Shown: positions 44,704 to 54,039, counted from the first letter of the stretch. The stretch: DNA of 64,000 bases from Clostridium_S neuense (GCF_045310695.1 NZ_JBJIAA010000022.1:1-64000); one strand, 5' to 3'. Program-made: numbers and translations. Notes: generated from the sequence alone by a model not told the origin.

Positions 44704-45351
44704 TTAGTCATATTTTAACACGGCAATTCCTGAATAATTTTTAATATTTGAACTATCTAACTCAAGTTCTGCATACTCTCTTGCTGGCAGCTCTGATGCG
44801 GATATAAATTTATCAACCTTTTCAAATTTAAAACCTAACACTCCTAATGCTTTTGTTCTATAGTGCATTGGTATAATAACTATAGGCTTTAACTGCTGCA
44901 TTACCTTAACCGCATCAAAAGCATCTATTGTATATCCTCCCCCAACAGGAATAAGCAGTATATCTACATTTCCTATTTCCTTCATAATATTAGAATCCAG
45001 AGTATGCCCTAAATCACCACAATGACAAATATTTATCCCATCAACATTAAAATTATATATAGTATTCTTGCCCTTCTTTGCTCCTAATACTTTGTCATGA
45101 AAGGTCTCAACACCTTTTATTTCTATACCATATTCAAAAAAAGTATCTACTTTATTTATGTGTACAAAGTCCCCCTTTACTGCTTGTATACAATTATGAT
45201 CACTATGCTCATGACTTGTTGTTACTATCTCTGCTTCAAGCTCCTTTGGCAACTTATACCCTAAAGCATCCTTATAAGGATCCATCAATATTCTTGTACC
45301 ATTTTTAGCTACCACCATAAAACATGACTGCCCAAACCATTTAATTTTCAT
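44704..45351 (-). CDS. MBL-fold metal-dependent hydrolase, UlaG-like
   Basis: A 215-residue metallo-beta-lactamase-fold hydrolase. It has SHEHSDH (metal HxHxDH near 48-53), ICHCGDLGHT, and PIVIIPMHYR. The start MKIKWFGQSCFMV is typical of UlaG/YtkL-like enzymes of unknown substrate. RBS GGAGGG. It is 16 bp from the MFS gene, so they are probably one transcript. Confidence 0.85.
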   Translation of the reverse strand: MKIKWFGQSCFMVVAKNGTRILMDPYKDALGYKLPKELEAEIVTTSHEHSDHNCIQAVKGDFVHINKVDTFFEYGIEIKGVETFHDKVLGAKKGKNTIYNFNVDGINICHCGDLGHTLDSNIMKEIGNVDILLIPVGGGYTIDAFDAVKVMQQLKPIVIIPMHYRTKALGVLGFKFEKVDKFISASELPAREYAELELDSSNIKNYSGIAVLKYD

Positions 45352-45367
45352 TTAAAATCCCTCCATA

Positions 45368-46552
45368 CTAAGTTAATTTTTTATATAATCTAAAATAAAC
45401 CCACACAGCATTTAACAGCAGTAATGCACTTGTTACAAAGAAAACACAACTAATTCCAAGTCTTGCTGCTACCTGGCCTCCTAAAACTGAACCAGCAAAT
45501 ACACCAAAATAACCTGCCGATGTTGTAAAACCAAAAATTCTTCCTGTAATAGAAGTTGGCGTAATTTTTTTAACCAATATATTTACAGACGGATTTAATC
45601 CACCCAAGGTTAAGCCTAATAAAAAGCGAAGTATCATAAGCTGCCAAGGATTTTTTACAAAAGCCTGTGGTATATAAATAAGTCCTGCAGCTATAAGTGC
45701 AATTAACATAACTTTATGTGCTCCTATTTTATCAGAAAGCTTACCTAATCTAGGCGCAGCAATTATATTAGCAAGTCCCGAAGCTGAAAATACCAATCCA
45801 GATATAAGCGCAATATGGCTAGTATTTTTGCTTAATTGTGTAACATATACAGTTACAATTGGCTCAATTGTATACAATGCCATAGTTATTATTAAAAAGG
45901 TTACAGACAATACAATAGTTAAGCTCTTCTCCGGAATGCTACTCCAAACCTCTTTCGCCGTAAGTATTTTTCTATCTTCTCGGACAAAAGATTCCTTTAC
46001 AAATAGAAGTGTCGTGATAAAAGCAATTAAAAGTAATCCACCTGTTATAAAAAATACATATTTTACCCCAAATAATTCTTCAATAAGTCCTCCAATACTC
46101 GGACCAATAAGCGAACCTGCAATATTTGCCGTTGAAAGTGTACCTAATGCATATCCAGCATGTTCCTTATCAGTTTGTGTTGCAATAAGTGTAGTGCAGG
46201 CTGTACCGTAGCCAGTTATAGCTCCCTGAAGTAATCTCAGTCCAATAAGTACATATACATTTGATGCTAGCCCCATGGAAGCTATAACCAATGCCATACC
46301 AAGACTCGCCCTTAAAAGCATTGGCTTTCTCCCAAATTTATCTGCAGCACTTCCCCAAATAGGAGCAAAAATGGCTGAAATAACAAAAGTACTTCCAAAA
46401 GCAATTCCTGAAAGTTGTGAAATTGAAGAAGTATTAGAAATACCAAGGTGTTTTATATAAAGAGGCATTATTGGTGCAATCTGACTCATTCCTATTCCCG
46501 TTACGAACATACTAAACCAGCAAACTAATAAATTTTTCTTCCACATTTTCAT
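45368..46552 (-). CDS. MFS multidrug-type exporter
   Basis: A 394-residue, 12-helix MFS transporter. It has the inter-helix motif GSAADKFGRKPMLLRA between helices 2 and 3, and a second GKLSDKIGAHKVM in the C half. The closest group is drug/H+ antiporters of the DHA1 type (MdtG-like). ATG at 46552 follows GGGGAGG. The promoter has a palindrome in its spacer. The divergent TetR gene is broken, so the exporter may be unrepressed. Confidence 0.85.
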   Translation of the reverse strand: MKMWKKNLLVCWFSMFVTGIGMSQIAPIMPLYIKHLGISNTSSISQLSGIAFGSTFVISAIFAPIWGSAADKFGRKPMLLRASLGMALVIASMGLASNVYVLIGLRLLQGAITGYGTACTTLIATQTDKEHAGYALGTLSTANIAGSLIGPSIGGLIEELFGVKYVFFITGGLLLIAFITTLLFVKESFVREDRKILTAKEVWSSIPEKSLTIVLSVTFLIITMALYTIEPIVTVYVTQLSKNTSHIALISGLVFSASGLANIIAAPRLGKLSDKIGAHKVMLIALIAAGLIYIPQAFVKNPWQLMILRFLLGLTLGGLNPSVNILVKKITPTSITGRIFGFTTSAGYFGVFAGSVLGGQVAARLGISCVFFVTSALLLLNAVWVYFRLYKKLT

Positions 46553-46623
46553 AGATATCCTCCCCTTCATGTCTTTTTCATATCAAAAATATCAACAAGA
46601 AACGCAATATCATTTACAGTATA

Positions 46624-46652
46624 ATTGTAAACTATATTTTATAGTTTGTAAA
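46624..46652 (-). promoter_or_regulatory. MFS promoter with palindromic operator
   Basis: On the minus strand TTTACA (46647-46652) and TACAAT (46624-46629) are 17 bp apart. The palindrome AAACTAT-attTT-ATAGTTT (46629-46647) fills the spacer, as expected for a TetR-type repressor site. Confidence 0.7.
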
Positions 46653-46732
46653 TAATTAATATAGTTTAGTAAAAATATTATATGATGATAAACTATTTTT
46701 AAGAAGCGTAATTACAGGAGAGTGATATACTC

Positions 46733-47086
46733 ATGCAAAAACGAAATTTAACAAAAGAAAAAATTATTCTTGCTGCTTTGTCATTAGCAGATGAAATTGG
46801 TCTTAATCAAGTAACTTTTCCTAAACTTGCAGAGAAGCTTGGTATAAAATATCCTTCTTTATACAATCATTTCAATAATATAGTGGACCTAAAAATAGGA
46901 ATGACGGTTTATCTTTTAAATGATCTAAATTCATCATTAATGAAGAGATTAATTGGAAAAAGTGGTGATGAAGCTATTAGATAATTTGCCAACATTTACC
47001 TGGAGTTTGCTTTTGAAAATAGAACTGCATACGGACTTTTTATGGATATTCCAAGTACAAAAAATGAAGAAATAGTCTCCAAATGA
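46733..47086 (+). pseudogene. Broken TetR family regulator
   Basis: The frame starts well: MQKRNLTKEKIILAALSLAD, VTFPKLAEKLGIKYPSLYNH is a standard TetR HTH. It stops with TAA at 46982-46984 after 83 codons. It reads on in the same frame as FANIYLEFAFENRTAYGLFM to a TGA at 47084-47086, and the remaining ligand-binding domain is missing. The HTH might still be made as a short peptide but could not dimerise normally. It faces the MFS gene. RBS weak (AGGAGAG). Confidence 0.75.
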
Positions 47087-47158
47087 TTTTTAAGGATTTA
47101 AAATTTTTCTAGACATGCTCTTGAATTCTCTAAAATATACTATTTAACTCTATCATTT

Positions 47159-47203
47159 AAAAAAGAGTTAATGCTCCCTTGTTAGAAACATTAACTCTTT
47201 TTT
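47159..47203 (-). terminator. Bidirectional terminator
   Basis: AAAAAAGAGTTAATG (47159-47173) pairs with CATTAACTCTTTTTT (47189-47203). On the minus strand it ends the dehydrogenase gene. Confidence 0.85.
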
Positions 47204-47208
47204 AATTA

Positions 47209-48153
47209 TTATAATATATTTAGCTTACTTTTAGGCTCTTCACCATTCTCTACACGTTTTATATTATTCACAAAGAAATCATATCTTTTTTTGTGGAATT
47301 TGAGACCGTCAGGCATGCCTGCTGTATGTGGAGTAAGTATCACATTGCCAAAATTCCTGAGCTCGCTGTCAATAGGAAGTGGTTCAGATTCAAACACATC
47401 CAGGCATGCGCCTAAAATATCCTTGTTTTTTAATGCATCTATCAAGTCTCTTTCATTTACAATCCCACCTCGGGCTGTATTGATAAAAAGTGCGGTGCTC
47501 TTCATTTTCTTGAATACTTCTTTGTTTATCAGCTGTTTGGTCTGTCCATTCAATGATACATGTACACTTACTATATCTGATGTGCTTACAAGAGTATCGA
47601 AATCCGTTATTTTCACAAAACCATCAGACTGTACAGCCGCATTCCTAGCATAAGCCAGCACATTCATATCAAAAACCCTGCAAAACTCAGCTACTTTTTT
47701 ACCTACGGCTCCCAAGCCGATAATCCCAATCGTTTTGCCCTTTAATTCACTTCCTGTATAATCCAATTGATTTTCATCCATCCTATTCTTCATGAAAGCA
47801 TCAAGAAACGGTATATTTTTATAATAAGATAATATCAGTGCCATTACGTGCTCGGCCACTGCCTGTGCATTCACTCCTGCAGCATTGGCCACCCAAATAC
47901 CCTGCTGTGTGCAAGCATCAATATCTACATTATCAAACCCTGCACCCGTCTGTACCAACTTTAATTTTTTTGCTATAGATAGTAGGCTGCTGTCCACTTT
48001 AATATGTTCAGGTATGATTACCTGACAATCTTTAATATGATTCAGCATTTCTTTACCTGGTGGGATAATTACAACGTCCCATTCTTCTGGAAAGTGCCTT
48101 ATGATATTTAATTTTGATGCCTCTGTAAAATAGCCGACTATAAGAATCTTCAT
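47209..48153 (-). CDS. D-isomer 2-hydroxyacid dehydrogenase
   Basis: A 314-residue NAD-dependent dehydrogenase. It has the nucleotide loop GIIGLGAVGKKVAEF (~140-155), and the catalytic set Arg in NTARGGIVNE, Glu in DVFESEPLP, and His in LTPHTAGMP. The family covers lactate, glycerate and phosphoglycerate enzymes; no neighbour narrows it. The ATG at 48153 follows AAGGTGG, so the 17-residue upstream part was dropped. Confidence 0.85.
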   Translation of the reverse strand: MKILIVGYFTEASKLNIIRHFPEEWDVVIIPPGKEMLNHIKDCQVIIPEHIKVDSSLLSIAKKLKLVQTGAGFDNVDIDACTQQGIWVANAAGVNAQAVAEHVMALILSYYKNIPFLDAFMKNRMDENQLDYTGSELKGKTIGIIGLGAVGKKVAEFCRVFDMNVLAYARNAAVQSDGFVKITDFDTLVSTSDIVSVHVSLNGQTKQLINKEVFKKMKSTALFINTARGGIVNERDLIDALKNKDILGACLDVFESEPLPIDSELRNFGNVILTPHTAGMPDGLKFHKKRYDFFVNNIKRVENGEEPKSKLNIL

Positions 48154-48319
48154 TGCTAAACCACCTTTCATGCTATATATTATAATTGGAAATTTTATCT
48201 TCATTTTATAATAAATATTGTATAGCAGATTTTTAATTTTATCAAAGCTTTATGGATTAATTGTTCCCTAATTTTTGATTTTAAATATAATAATCTAAGA
48301 ACTGCCTATATTCTAACAA

Positions 48320-48472
48320 AAAGACACTCAACCCCAAGATTGAATGCCCTTTATAATACTTAAGTTCTATTTTATTTCTTTAACGCTTCTTACAATTCCA
48401 CCCTCAAGCATTACTTTGATGCCACGGTGATGAACCTCTGAGTTTGTAAGGATTCTTTGCACAACCCCTTCA
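48320..48472. repeat. Partial duplication of ywbE 3' end, copy A
   Basis: ~150 bp match 49683-49835 with scattered substitutions. The copy includes the ywbE terminator and the last ~34 codons. Its right edge falls exactly at the stop of the Old Yellow Enzyme gene. Confidence 0.85.
48367..48471 (-). pseudogene. Truncated ywbE copy
   Basis: The minus strand reads EGVVQRILTNSEVHHRGIKV, then MLEGGIVRSVKEIK and TAG, as in ywbE but with H for P and RS for GR. It lacks a start; its first codon overlaps the OYE stop by two bases. It now serves as the 3' UTR and terminator of that gene. Confidence 0.8.
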
Positions 48473-49480
48473 AGAATGCTTTAAGCTTTCAATTGCATTT
48501 TTTGCCCACATTGAATCTCTAAATACAGCTCTTCCTACACCTATAAGATCAGCTTTGCCAGAAGAAAGTAATTTTTCAGCAGCCTTGGCATCTATTATTC
48601 CACCAGTTAATATAACAGGTATTGAGACAACTTCCTTAATGGCCTCTGTAATTTCTGAAAAATATCCTTGTTCTTTAGATCCATCTGGAGCAGTATAACC
48701 GCATAATCCACCTGATATATCTAATATGTCTATTCCTGCTTTTTGGAATTCTACGGCTGCTATTTTGCTATCTTCTATTTTTGTTCCTCCTTGCATGTAA
48801 TCACAAGCTCCAAGTCTAAGAAGAACTGGAAATTCATTACCTACCGCTTCCTTTACAGCTTTTATAACTTCTAGATGAATTTTTATTCTGCCTAATACAT
48901 CTCCTCCATATTCATCAGTTCTCTTATTTGTTATTGGTGAATAAAATTGATTTAAAAGATATGAATGCGCAGAATGAATTTCCACACCATCAAAACCTGC
49001 ATCTTTTACGCGTTTTGCTGCTGCTTTAAAGCTTTCAATTATTTCTTTTATTTCCTCTTTAGTAAGTTCTTTTGGGACATCAGTCTTCTTTAGTGGATTA
49101 ATTACAGCTGAAGGGCCTACATTCTCATATCCCCCTGTAATATCTATGTTAGTTGCACTTCCTGCATGATTAATTTGCATTATTGCTTTTGAATTATTTT
49201 TATGAATAACCTCTGCTAATTTTTTCAAGCCTTCCATATTGCAATCCTCTGCTATAGAAAGCTGCCCTTTACTCGCTCTACCTTGAGGTGTTATATAGCT
49301 ATGTTCTATAATAATTAAGGATATATAACCACCTTTAGATTTTTCATTATAATAATCTAGTATTTCCTGACTTACCATTCCATTATCTGATTTTCCAGTT
49401 GCCATTGGTGGAAAAACCAATCTATTATTTAATGCAAGTTTACAGTTATCTAAAGCTTTAATCAAACATGACATTTTCAT
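48470..49480 (-). CDS. NADH:flavin oxidoreductase (Old Yellow Enzyme family)
   Basis: A 336-residue TIM-barrel flavoenzyme. It has RLVFPPMATGKSD, IMQINHAGSA, FDGVEIHSAHSYLLNQF, TDEYGGDVLGR and the C-terminal GVGRAVFRDSMW. HSAH carries the usual active-site His pair, and the family reduces activated C=C bonds. It ends bluntly in SLKHS, and the stop abuts a copied ywbE tail, so the last residues may have been rewritten by that duplication. The start at 49480 has only a weak AAGAAGAAG site. Confidence 0.85.
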   Translation of the reverse strand: MKMSCLIKALDNCKLALNNRLVFPPMATGKSDNGMVSQEILDYYNEKSKGGYISLIIIEHSYITPQGRASKGQLSIAEDCNMEGLKKLAEVIHKNNSKAIMQINHAGSATNIDITGGYENVGPSAVINPLKKTDVPKELTKEEIKEIIESFKAAAKRVKDAGFDGVEIHSAHSYLLNQFYSPITNKRTDEYGGDVLGRIKIHLEVIKAVKEAVGNEFPVLLRLGACDYMQGGTKIEDSKIAAVEFQKAGIDILDISGGLCGYTAPDGSKEQGYFSEITEAIKEVVSIPVILTGGIIDAKAAEKLLSSGKADLIGVGRAVFRDSMWAKNAIESLKHS

Positions 49481-49557
49481 CACTTCTTCTTTCTTTATTT
49501 TTATACTTTCTTCTATTATATAACTTATCTTACTTTAAAACTTTTCTTAAGTACCTT

Positions 49558-49686
49558 AACTAAGAACTAATTATCTATATTATATTCGTACTTATAGGCA
49601 ATTACAATATAACTCTCATCCCTATACATCTGGTGCCATTAAAATAAAAAAACTATGAAATTACTAATCTAAGTTATAATAAAAAG
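49558..49686. repeat. Segmental duplication S, copy 1
   Basis: ACCTTAACTAAGAACTAATT...TATATTATATTC...CTATGAAATTACTAATCTAA aligns with 50335-50466, diverged but colinear. Non-coding in both places. Confidence 0.55.
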
Positions 49687-49712
49687 CACCCAACCCCAAG
49701 ATTGAATGCTCT
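49683..49712 (-). terminator. ywbE terminator
   Basis: On the minus strand GCATTCAA pairs with TTGGGTGC (two G-U pairs possible) and is followed by TTTTTATT. A copy exists at 48320-48346. Confidence 0.7.
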
Positions 49713-49728
49713 TCATAATACTTAAATT

Positions 49729-49920
49729 CTATTTTATTTCTTTAACTCTTCCTACAATTCCACCCTCAAGCATTACTTTTATACCACGGGGATGAACCTC
49801 TGAGTTTGTAAGGATTCTTTGCACAACACCTTCAGTTAACTTTCCAGAACGCTGGTCTTGCTTTTGAACAACAAGGACCTTTGTTCCTACTTTGATATTT
49901 TTTCGTATCGTTCCATCCAT
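49729..49920 (-). CDS. ywbE: YwbE family protein
   Basis: A 63-residue protein matching the whole YwbE family. RKNIKVGTKVLVVQKQDQRS and LTEGVVQRILTNSEVHPRGI are its hallmark and the rest is a small SH3-like beta barrel. Function unknown. It starts ATG at 49918-49920 after AAGAAGAG. Its 3' half is duplicated at 48320, with the terminator. The region around has several segmental duplications. Confidence 0.85.
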   Translation of the reverse strand: MDGTIRKNIKVGTKVLVVQKQDQRSGKLTEGVVQRILTNSEVHPRGIKVMLEGGIVGRVKEIK

Positions 49921-49968
49921 AGTATTACTCTTCTTTCTTATTTTCTATAAAGTTTTATGACAGTTTCA

Positions 49969-50096
49969 ACGTGCATGAAGACGACTATAAGGTGAAAAGG
50001 AAACCATCTTTTTCATTGTACACTTAATCCTTGTTTTAAACAATTTTAACAAACTCGTTCTTCACAGTAAGCTGACACTGCGTATAATCGTTTAAT
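49969..50096. repeat. Dispersed repeat R2, copy 1
   Basis: ~125 bp matching 55551-55670, from CGTGCATGAAGAC through GGTGAAAAGGAAACCATCTT to CGTTCTTCACAGTAAGCTGA. An inner hairpin TGAAAA-g-GA...TC-t-TTTTCA is kept in both. No ORF of note. Confidence 0.75.
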
Positions 50097-50334
50097 GTCT
50101 GTTTCAGATAATTCACTCATTGAAGTATTTAATTGTACTTATCCGATATAAGTAGTCTCATGTCAAATACATCAGCAGCATAGTCAATTCTTTAATTGCT
50201 TTTTCTGGGTTTGTTTTATCCATCTTAATTCCTCCTCATAGCTAAATCACAATTGTTACATACTAAATTTTCGTTAAGTTCATCATCTCAAAAGGTTTGC
50301 CGCCACTTTTAAGCTTTTTCTACATGAATTATAC

Positions 50335-50466
50335 CTTAATTGAAAGCTGATTAGCTATATTATATTCATACTTAAAAGCAACTGATATATAAATCTATAC
50401 ACTTATATATCAGTTGCTTTTAAAATTAAAAAAGTCTATGAAATTACCAATCTAAAACTTAAAAAG
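50335..50466. repeat. Segmental duplication S, copy 2
   Basis: The partner of 49558-49686. It also has a hairpin AAAAGCAACTGATATAT/ATATATCAGTTGCTTTT at ~50373-50421 that could terminate transcripts on either strand. The remaining part of 49921-50721 not covered by R2, S or the decayed ORF is empty. Confidence 0.55.
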
Positions 50467-50707
50467 AAGGGTAACATCCTCCGTCTGGACTTTGTTCTCC
50501 TCTATTATCTAAATACACTACATTGTCATTTACAATTTTGTTTTTTTATGTTTAAAGTATTTTTTTCTTAACTTCTTATCTGCTGCCGTTCTATAAAAAG
50601 TTTTTTTCAAATTCACCTTTGAGTTTGTCCGACATAGATTTTCTATTTGAATTTTTGTTTTCTACTATATCCTTAATTGATTTAACAACTCTTAAAATGC
50701 TTTCCAT
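50467..50707 (-). pseudogene. Small frameshifted ORF after the hydrolase gene
   Basis: ATG at 50705-50707 lies 14 bp after the hydrolase stop with a weak AAGG. The frame reads MESILRVVKSIKDIVENKNS ... KLKGEFEKN and stops. In the +1 frame after an A7 run it continues FYRTAADKKLRKKYFKHKKT. After another A7 run it continues VNDNVVYLDNRGEQSPDGGC and ends YPSF. Three frames would join into one ~83-residue protein. Both breaks are in A-runs, so either decay or sequencing error is possible. Family not recognised. Confidence 0.45.
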
Positions 50708-50721
50708 AAATACCTTAAAAA

Positions 50722-51900
50722 CTACTGCTCTCTATTTTTAATAGTTTTTATCCATGAAATGATAGTATCAAGAACTAATTTAGGATTTCCAGTATTACAA
50801 TGGCTTGCTGCATTCTCTTTCTCAGTGAACATTCTATATGTTAATGATTTTACGTTTTTAAGGCTATCAATAGCATCTTTATATTTTTCTATACGTATTA
50901 AATGATCTTTTTCAGCACCTAGTAACATAAAATCCTGTGTAATCCTATCCGCAACATCCCTATATTCATATTTATTTGCTGCAAGCATGTAATCATAAGG
51001 ATTATTTACCCCCATATTATAAAAACCATGATGCATTGACCAATCTATTAAAGGTTCCTCCTTCATCTGTTTATACATTATATCATTTACAGCATCTTTA
51101 TCATTTTCTCTTAGCAATTTTATTAAAGTCTCTTTTTCTTTTGTAGAAACAGCATCAAGAAGTAATTCAAGCATATTAACACATACACTCCAGGCTACAA
51201 CTCTTTTTATTCGATTTTCAAATGCAGCCGCCCTTGGTGCCAGAATAGCCCCCATGGATATGCCTATTATTGTCACATCTCTTAAATTGTAATGATCTAG
51301 TAGAGCCTTTACAGGTCTTTCCCATTTAATTGAAAATGTAATGCCCTGTTTTCTTAATACATTTCCCTGACCTGGACCTTCAAATAAATATACCTCAAAT
51401 CCATTTTCCCTAAGATATAATACCGAAGGAAGGAATTCTTCCATATAGGAATCAAATCCCCCATGTATTAAAATTGTATCTACACACTTCCCTTCAGGTA
51501 CCGCATGTATTACTGGAAGATACCCTTGATCATATTGAACATGGTCAAATTTTAATATTCCAGATTGAAACAATTCATCATGATATTTATAAAACAACTC
51601 TATTGCCTTATCATATGTTTTTATTTTATCTGGGTTACCGTCATACATAAAAAATTCTGTCATTCTGAAATATGCAATAGCATCTTTTATTCTGTCTTCC
51701 TTTAATGCCTTTTTAGCAAGAAACATCATTTCTTTTTCCCATGCTTTAATATCAGTTATTTTTTTAGCAAGCTCTAAAATTTCATCAAGATTCCCATTAC
51801 TTACGTTGTAGGTTCGGTTTAATTGATAATTAAAATTAGGATTAGCATGTAATTGATATTCACCTAGATTGAAATCAACATTATTTTTCATATTAACCAT
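50722..51900 (-). CDS. Alpha/beta hydrolase (FrsA-like layout)
   Basis: A 392-residue hydrolase. The N-terminal ~125 residues are helical (AWEKEMMFLAKKALKEDRIK, AIAYFRMTEFFMYDG). The alpha/beta core has TILIHGGFDSYMEEF, LFEGPGQGNV, and the nucleophile GISMGAILAP (Ser near 215). This layout is like FrsA/2,6-dihydroxypseudooxynicotine-hydrolase-type enzymes, which cut C-C or ester bonds. It lies 22 bp after the amidohydrolase, so the two are co-transcribed. Start at 51900 by AAGG spacing; alternatives are close. Confidence 0.8.
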   Translation of the reverse strand: MVNMKNNVDFNLGEYQLHANPNFNYQLNRTYNVSNGNLDEILELAKKITDIKAWEKEMMFLAKKALKEDRIKDAIAYFRMTEFFMYDGNPDKIKTYDKAIELFYKYHDELFQSGILKFDHVQYDQGYLPVIHAVPEGKCVDTILIHGGFDSYMEEFLPSVLYLRENGFEVYLFEGPGQGNVLRKQGITFSIKWERPVKALLDHYNLRDVTIIGISMGAILAPRAAAFENRIKRVVAWSVCVNMLELLLDAVSTKEKETLIKLLRENDKDAVNDIMYKQMKEEPLIDWSMHHGFYNMGVNNPYDYMLAANKYEYRDVADRITQDFMLLGAEKDHLIRIEKYKDAIDSLKNVKSLTYRMFTEKENAASHCNTGNPKLVLDTIISWIKTIKNREQ

Positions 51901-51937
51901 CATTCCCTTCACCACAATATATATGTCCTAATAAATT

Positions 51938-52957
51938 TTATTCATCTTTTAAATGTGAAAATAATTTCAATGCATTATCATGATAGATAGCATGACGCTG
52001 CTTATTATCAAGCAAATTAGTTTTATCTAAAGCATCCGCTAATATAATACTCCCAAACCTTGGTGTATACGGATAATCGCTCCCATATAATAAATGCTCA
52101 ACATTAACAATTTGCAAAAGATCAGCTAATTGTCTAGGAAGACAAACTCCAGCCACATCATAATATAAACTTTTTAAAGCATCATATATATCTATCGTAT
52201 CTGCCTCTCCTTTTATATTCTCACCAAATAAGTCTGGTGTCATTTGAATTGCAGGAGCAATCCTATCAGCAAGTATTGGCAAAAAAGCGCCAGCATGAGG
52301 AATGATAAATTTAATATCAGGAAATTTCTTTAATGTCCCTTTTAATATCATATTAATTACAGTACGAGTTGTATCAAAGAAAAATTCCATCATAGGAATA
52401 GGCAAACCTTCAACAACATTTTCAGGAACCTTACTAGGTTTATTTGGATGAAGAACAACCACGGCTTTATGCCTGTTTAACTCTTCAAATACAGGATTCA
52501 AACAAGGATTTCCTAAATAGACTCCTTGCGCATTAGTAGGTAAAGCAAAACCATCAACCTGCAAAATATCCTTTGCATATTGAATTTCTTCTACACTATC
52601 TTCTACATTAGGCAATGGTAAAGAGGCAAAAAGACCAAATCGATCAGGATATTTTTTTACAAGTTCTGCTCCATCTTCATTTACTTTTCTAGCTAAAATT
52701 TTAGCAGCATCTCTATCCCCAAAATTAATATGAGGAGATGAAATTGATAGCATTGATCTAGATATGCCTAGCTGCTCCATTGTTTTTAAATGTACTTCCG
52801 GATCCCACTTAGGAGTTGGAAATCCATCTGGGGTTCTTTCTCCTCTAGTTAATAATGCAGCCTTATAAGCTTGTGGTAGATAATGTACATGCATATCAAT
52901 TTTAGGTATACCATTTCCTTTATAGTTTTTTATTAGACTTTCTAGGTTATTTTCCAT
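51938..52957 (-). CDS. Amidohydrolase family protein (ACMSD/decarboxylase-like)
   Basis: A 339-residue TIM-barrel metalloenzyme of the Amidohydro_2 group. Metal and active-site residues appear in order: KIDMHVHYLP (HxH ~23-25), VVVLHPNKP, FIIPHAGAFLP and LYGSDYPYTP (Asp near 295). The group includes ACMSD and gamma-resorcylate decarboxylase, which decarboxylate aromatic acids. It is divergent from a LysR gene and followed by an alpha/beta hydrolase, suggesting a small aromatic or ring-cleavage route. The substrate is inference. RBS AAAGGAG. Confidence 0.8.
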   Translation of the reverse strand: MENNLESLIKNYKGNGIPKIDMHVHYLPQAYKAALLTRGERTPDGFPTPKWDPEVHLKTMEQLGISRSMLSISSPHINFGDRDAAKILARKVNEDGAELVKKYPDRFGLFASLPLPNVEDSVEEIQYAKDILQVDGFALPTNAQGVYLGNPCLNPVFEELNRHKAVVVLHPNKPSKVPENVVEGLPIPMMEFFFDTTRTVINMILKGTLKKFPDIKFIIPHAGAFLPILADRIAPAIQMTPDLFGENIKGEADTIDIYDALKSLYYDVAGVCLPRQLADLLQIVNVEHLLYGSDYPYTPRFGSIILADALDKTNLLDNKQRHAIYHDNALKLFSHLKDE

Positions 52958-53145
52958 AGCTTATCTCCTTTATTTTTAATTTTGACAATTTTGATTTAGT
53001 AAAGTAATAGGAATTCCTTATATCAAAAGTGGCTTTTGCACATCCATAATATTTATTCTATTCTTGATTATCAATAATCATTAATGTATACTTTTTCTTA
53101 TATTAATAGCTTTAAGATTATTAATTTAAGGAGTGTGAAAAATAT

Positions 53146-54039
53146 ATGGACTTACTTCAATTAAAATATTTTCAGACAGTTGCTATGCATGAACATATGA
53201 CCCATGCTGCTGATGAACTTCATGTGGCACAACCATCTTTAAGTAAAGCTATTGGGCGTTTAGAGGAAGACTTGGGCATTCCTTTATTTGATCGTATAGG
53301 GCGACAGATTAAACTTAACCAGTTTGGCAAAGTATTTCTTCATAGAGTAGAAAGAGTGTTCCTTGAGCTTGATGATGCAAAAAAAGAACTATGGGATATG
53401 CAAGGTAATGAAAACGAGAAAGTATCTATAGCTGTAAATAATTTATATCCATTCTCAAAACTCCTTGAAGGTTATTTAGAACTTTATCCACATGCAAGTT
53501 TTCGTCAAACCATAGGCACAACAGTTAAAATGCAGCAGCAACTTCAAAATGGTGATGTTGATTTTTGTATCTCTTCACTACCTATTAAGGGTGACTATAT
53601 AAAATGCATACCACTAATAACAGAAGAAATATTTTTAATTGTTCCTTACGGACACAGATTTGCAAATCGTAAGTCTATTAATTTAATTGAGGTAGCCAAT
53701 GAACCATTTATCAGCTTACCGAAGGGCTTTAGTATACGTGATTTAACAGAAACACTCTGCCATCAAGCCGGTTTTACTCCAAATATTATTTTTGAAAGTG
53801 ATATAGCAGCAAACATAATAAATATGATTAATTTAAATCTAGGAATATCTCTACTCCCAACATCTCAATGGAGTGGACTCCAAGAAAATAAACCTTTTGC
53901 TTTGCATATAATAGAACCTATTTGCAAACAAACAACTTCTTTATCTTTTGTTCAAGATCATTATTTATCAAAGGCAGCTAAACAATTCAAAGATTATATA
54001 ATTGATTATTTTGAAAAACATAGATATAACAATTGTTAG
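53146..54039 (+). CDS. LysR family transcriptional regulator
   Basis: A 297-residue regulator. The HTH (1-60) reads MDLLQLKYFQTVAMHEHMTH, AADELHVAQPSLSKAIGRLE. The substrate-binding domain (~88-290) has LGISLLPTSQWSG near the end. It is divergent from the amidohydrolase/hydrolase operon (188 bp apart) and probably activates it in response to a pathway compound. RBS AAGGAG. An HSL-type esterase gene converges on it. Confidence 0.85.
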   Translation: MDLLQLKYFQTVAMHEHMTHAADELHVAQPSLSKAIGRLEEDLGIPLFDRIGRQIKLNQFGKVFLHRVERVFLELDDAKKELWDMQGNENEKVSIAVNNLYPFSKLLEGYLELYPHASFRQTIGTTVKMQQQLQNGDVDFCISSLPIKGDYIKCIPLITEEIFLIVPYGHRFANRKSINLIEVANEPFISLPKGFSIRDLTETLCHQAGFTPNIIFESDIAANIINMINLNLGISLLPTSQWSGLQENKPFALHIIEPICKQTTSLSFVQDHYLSKAAKQFKDYIIDYFEKHRYNNC

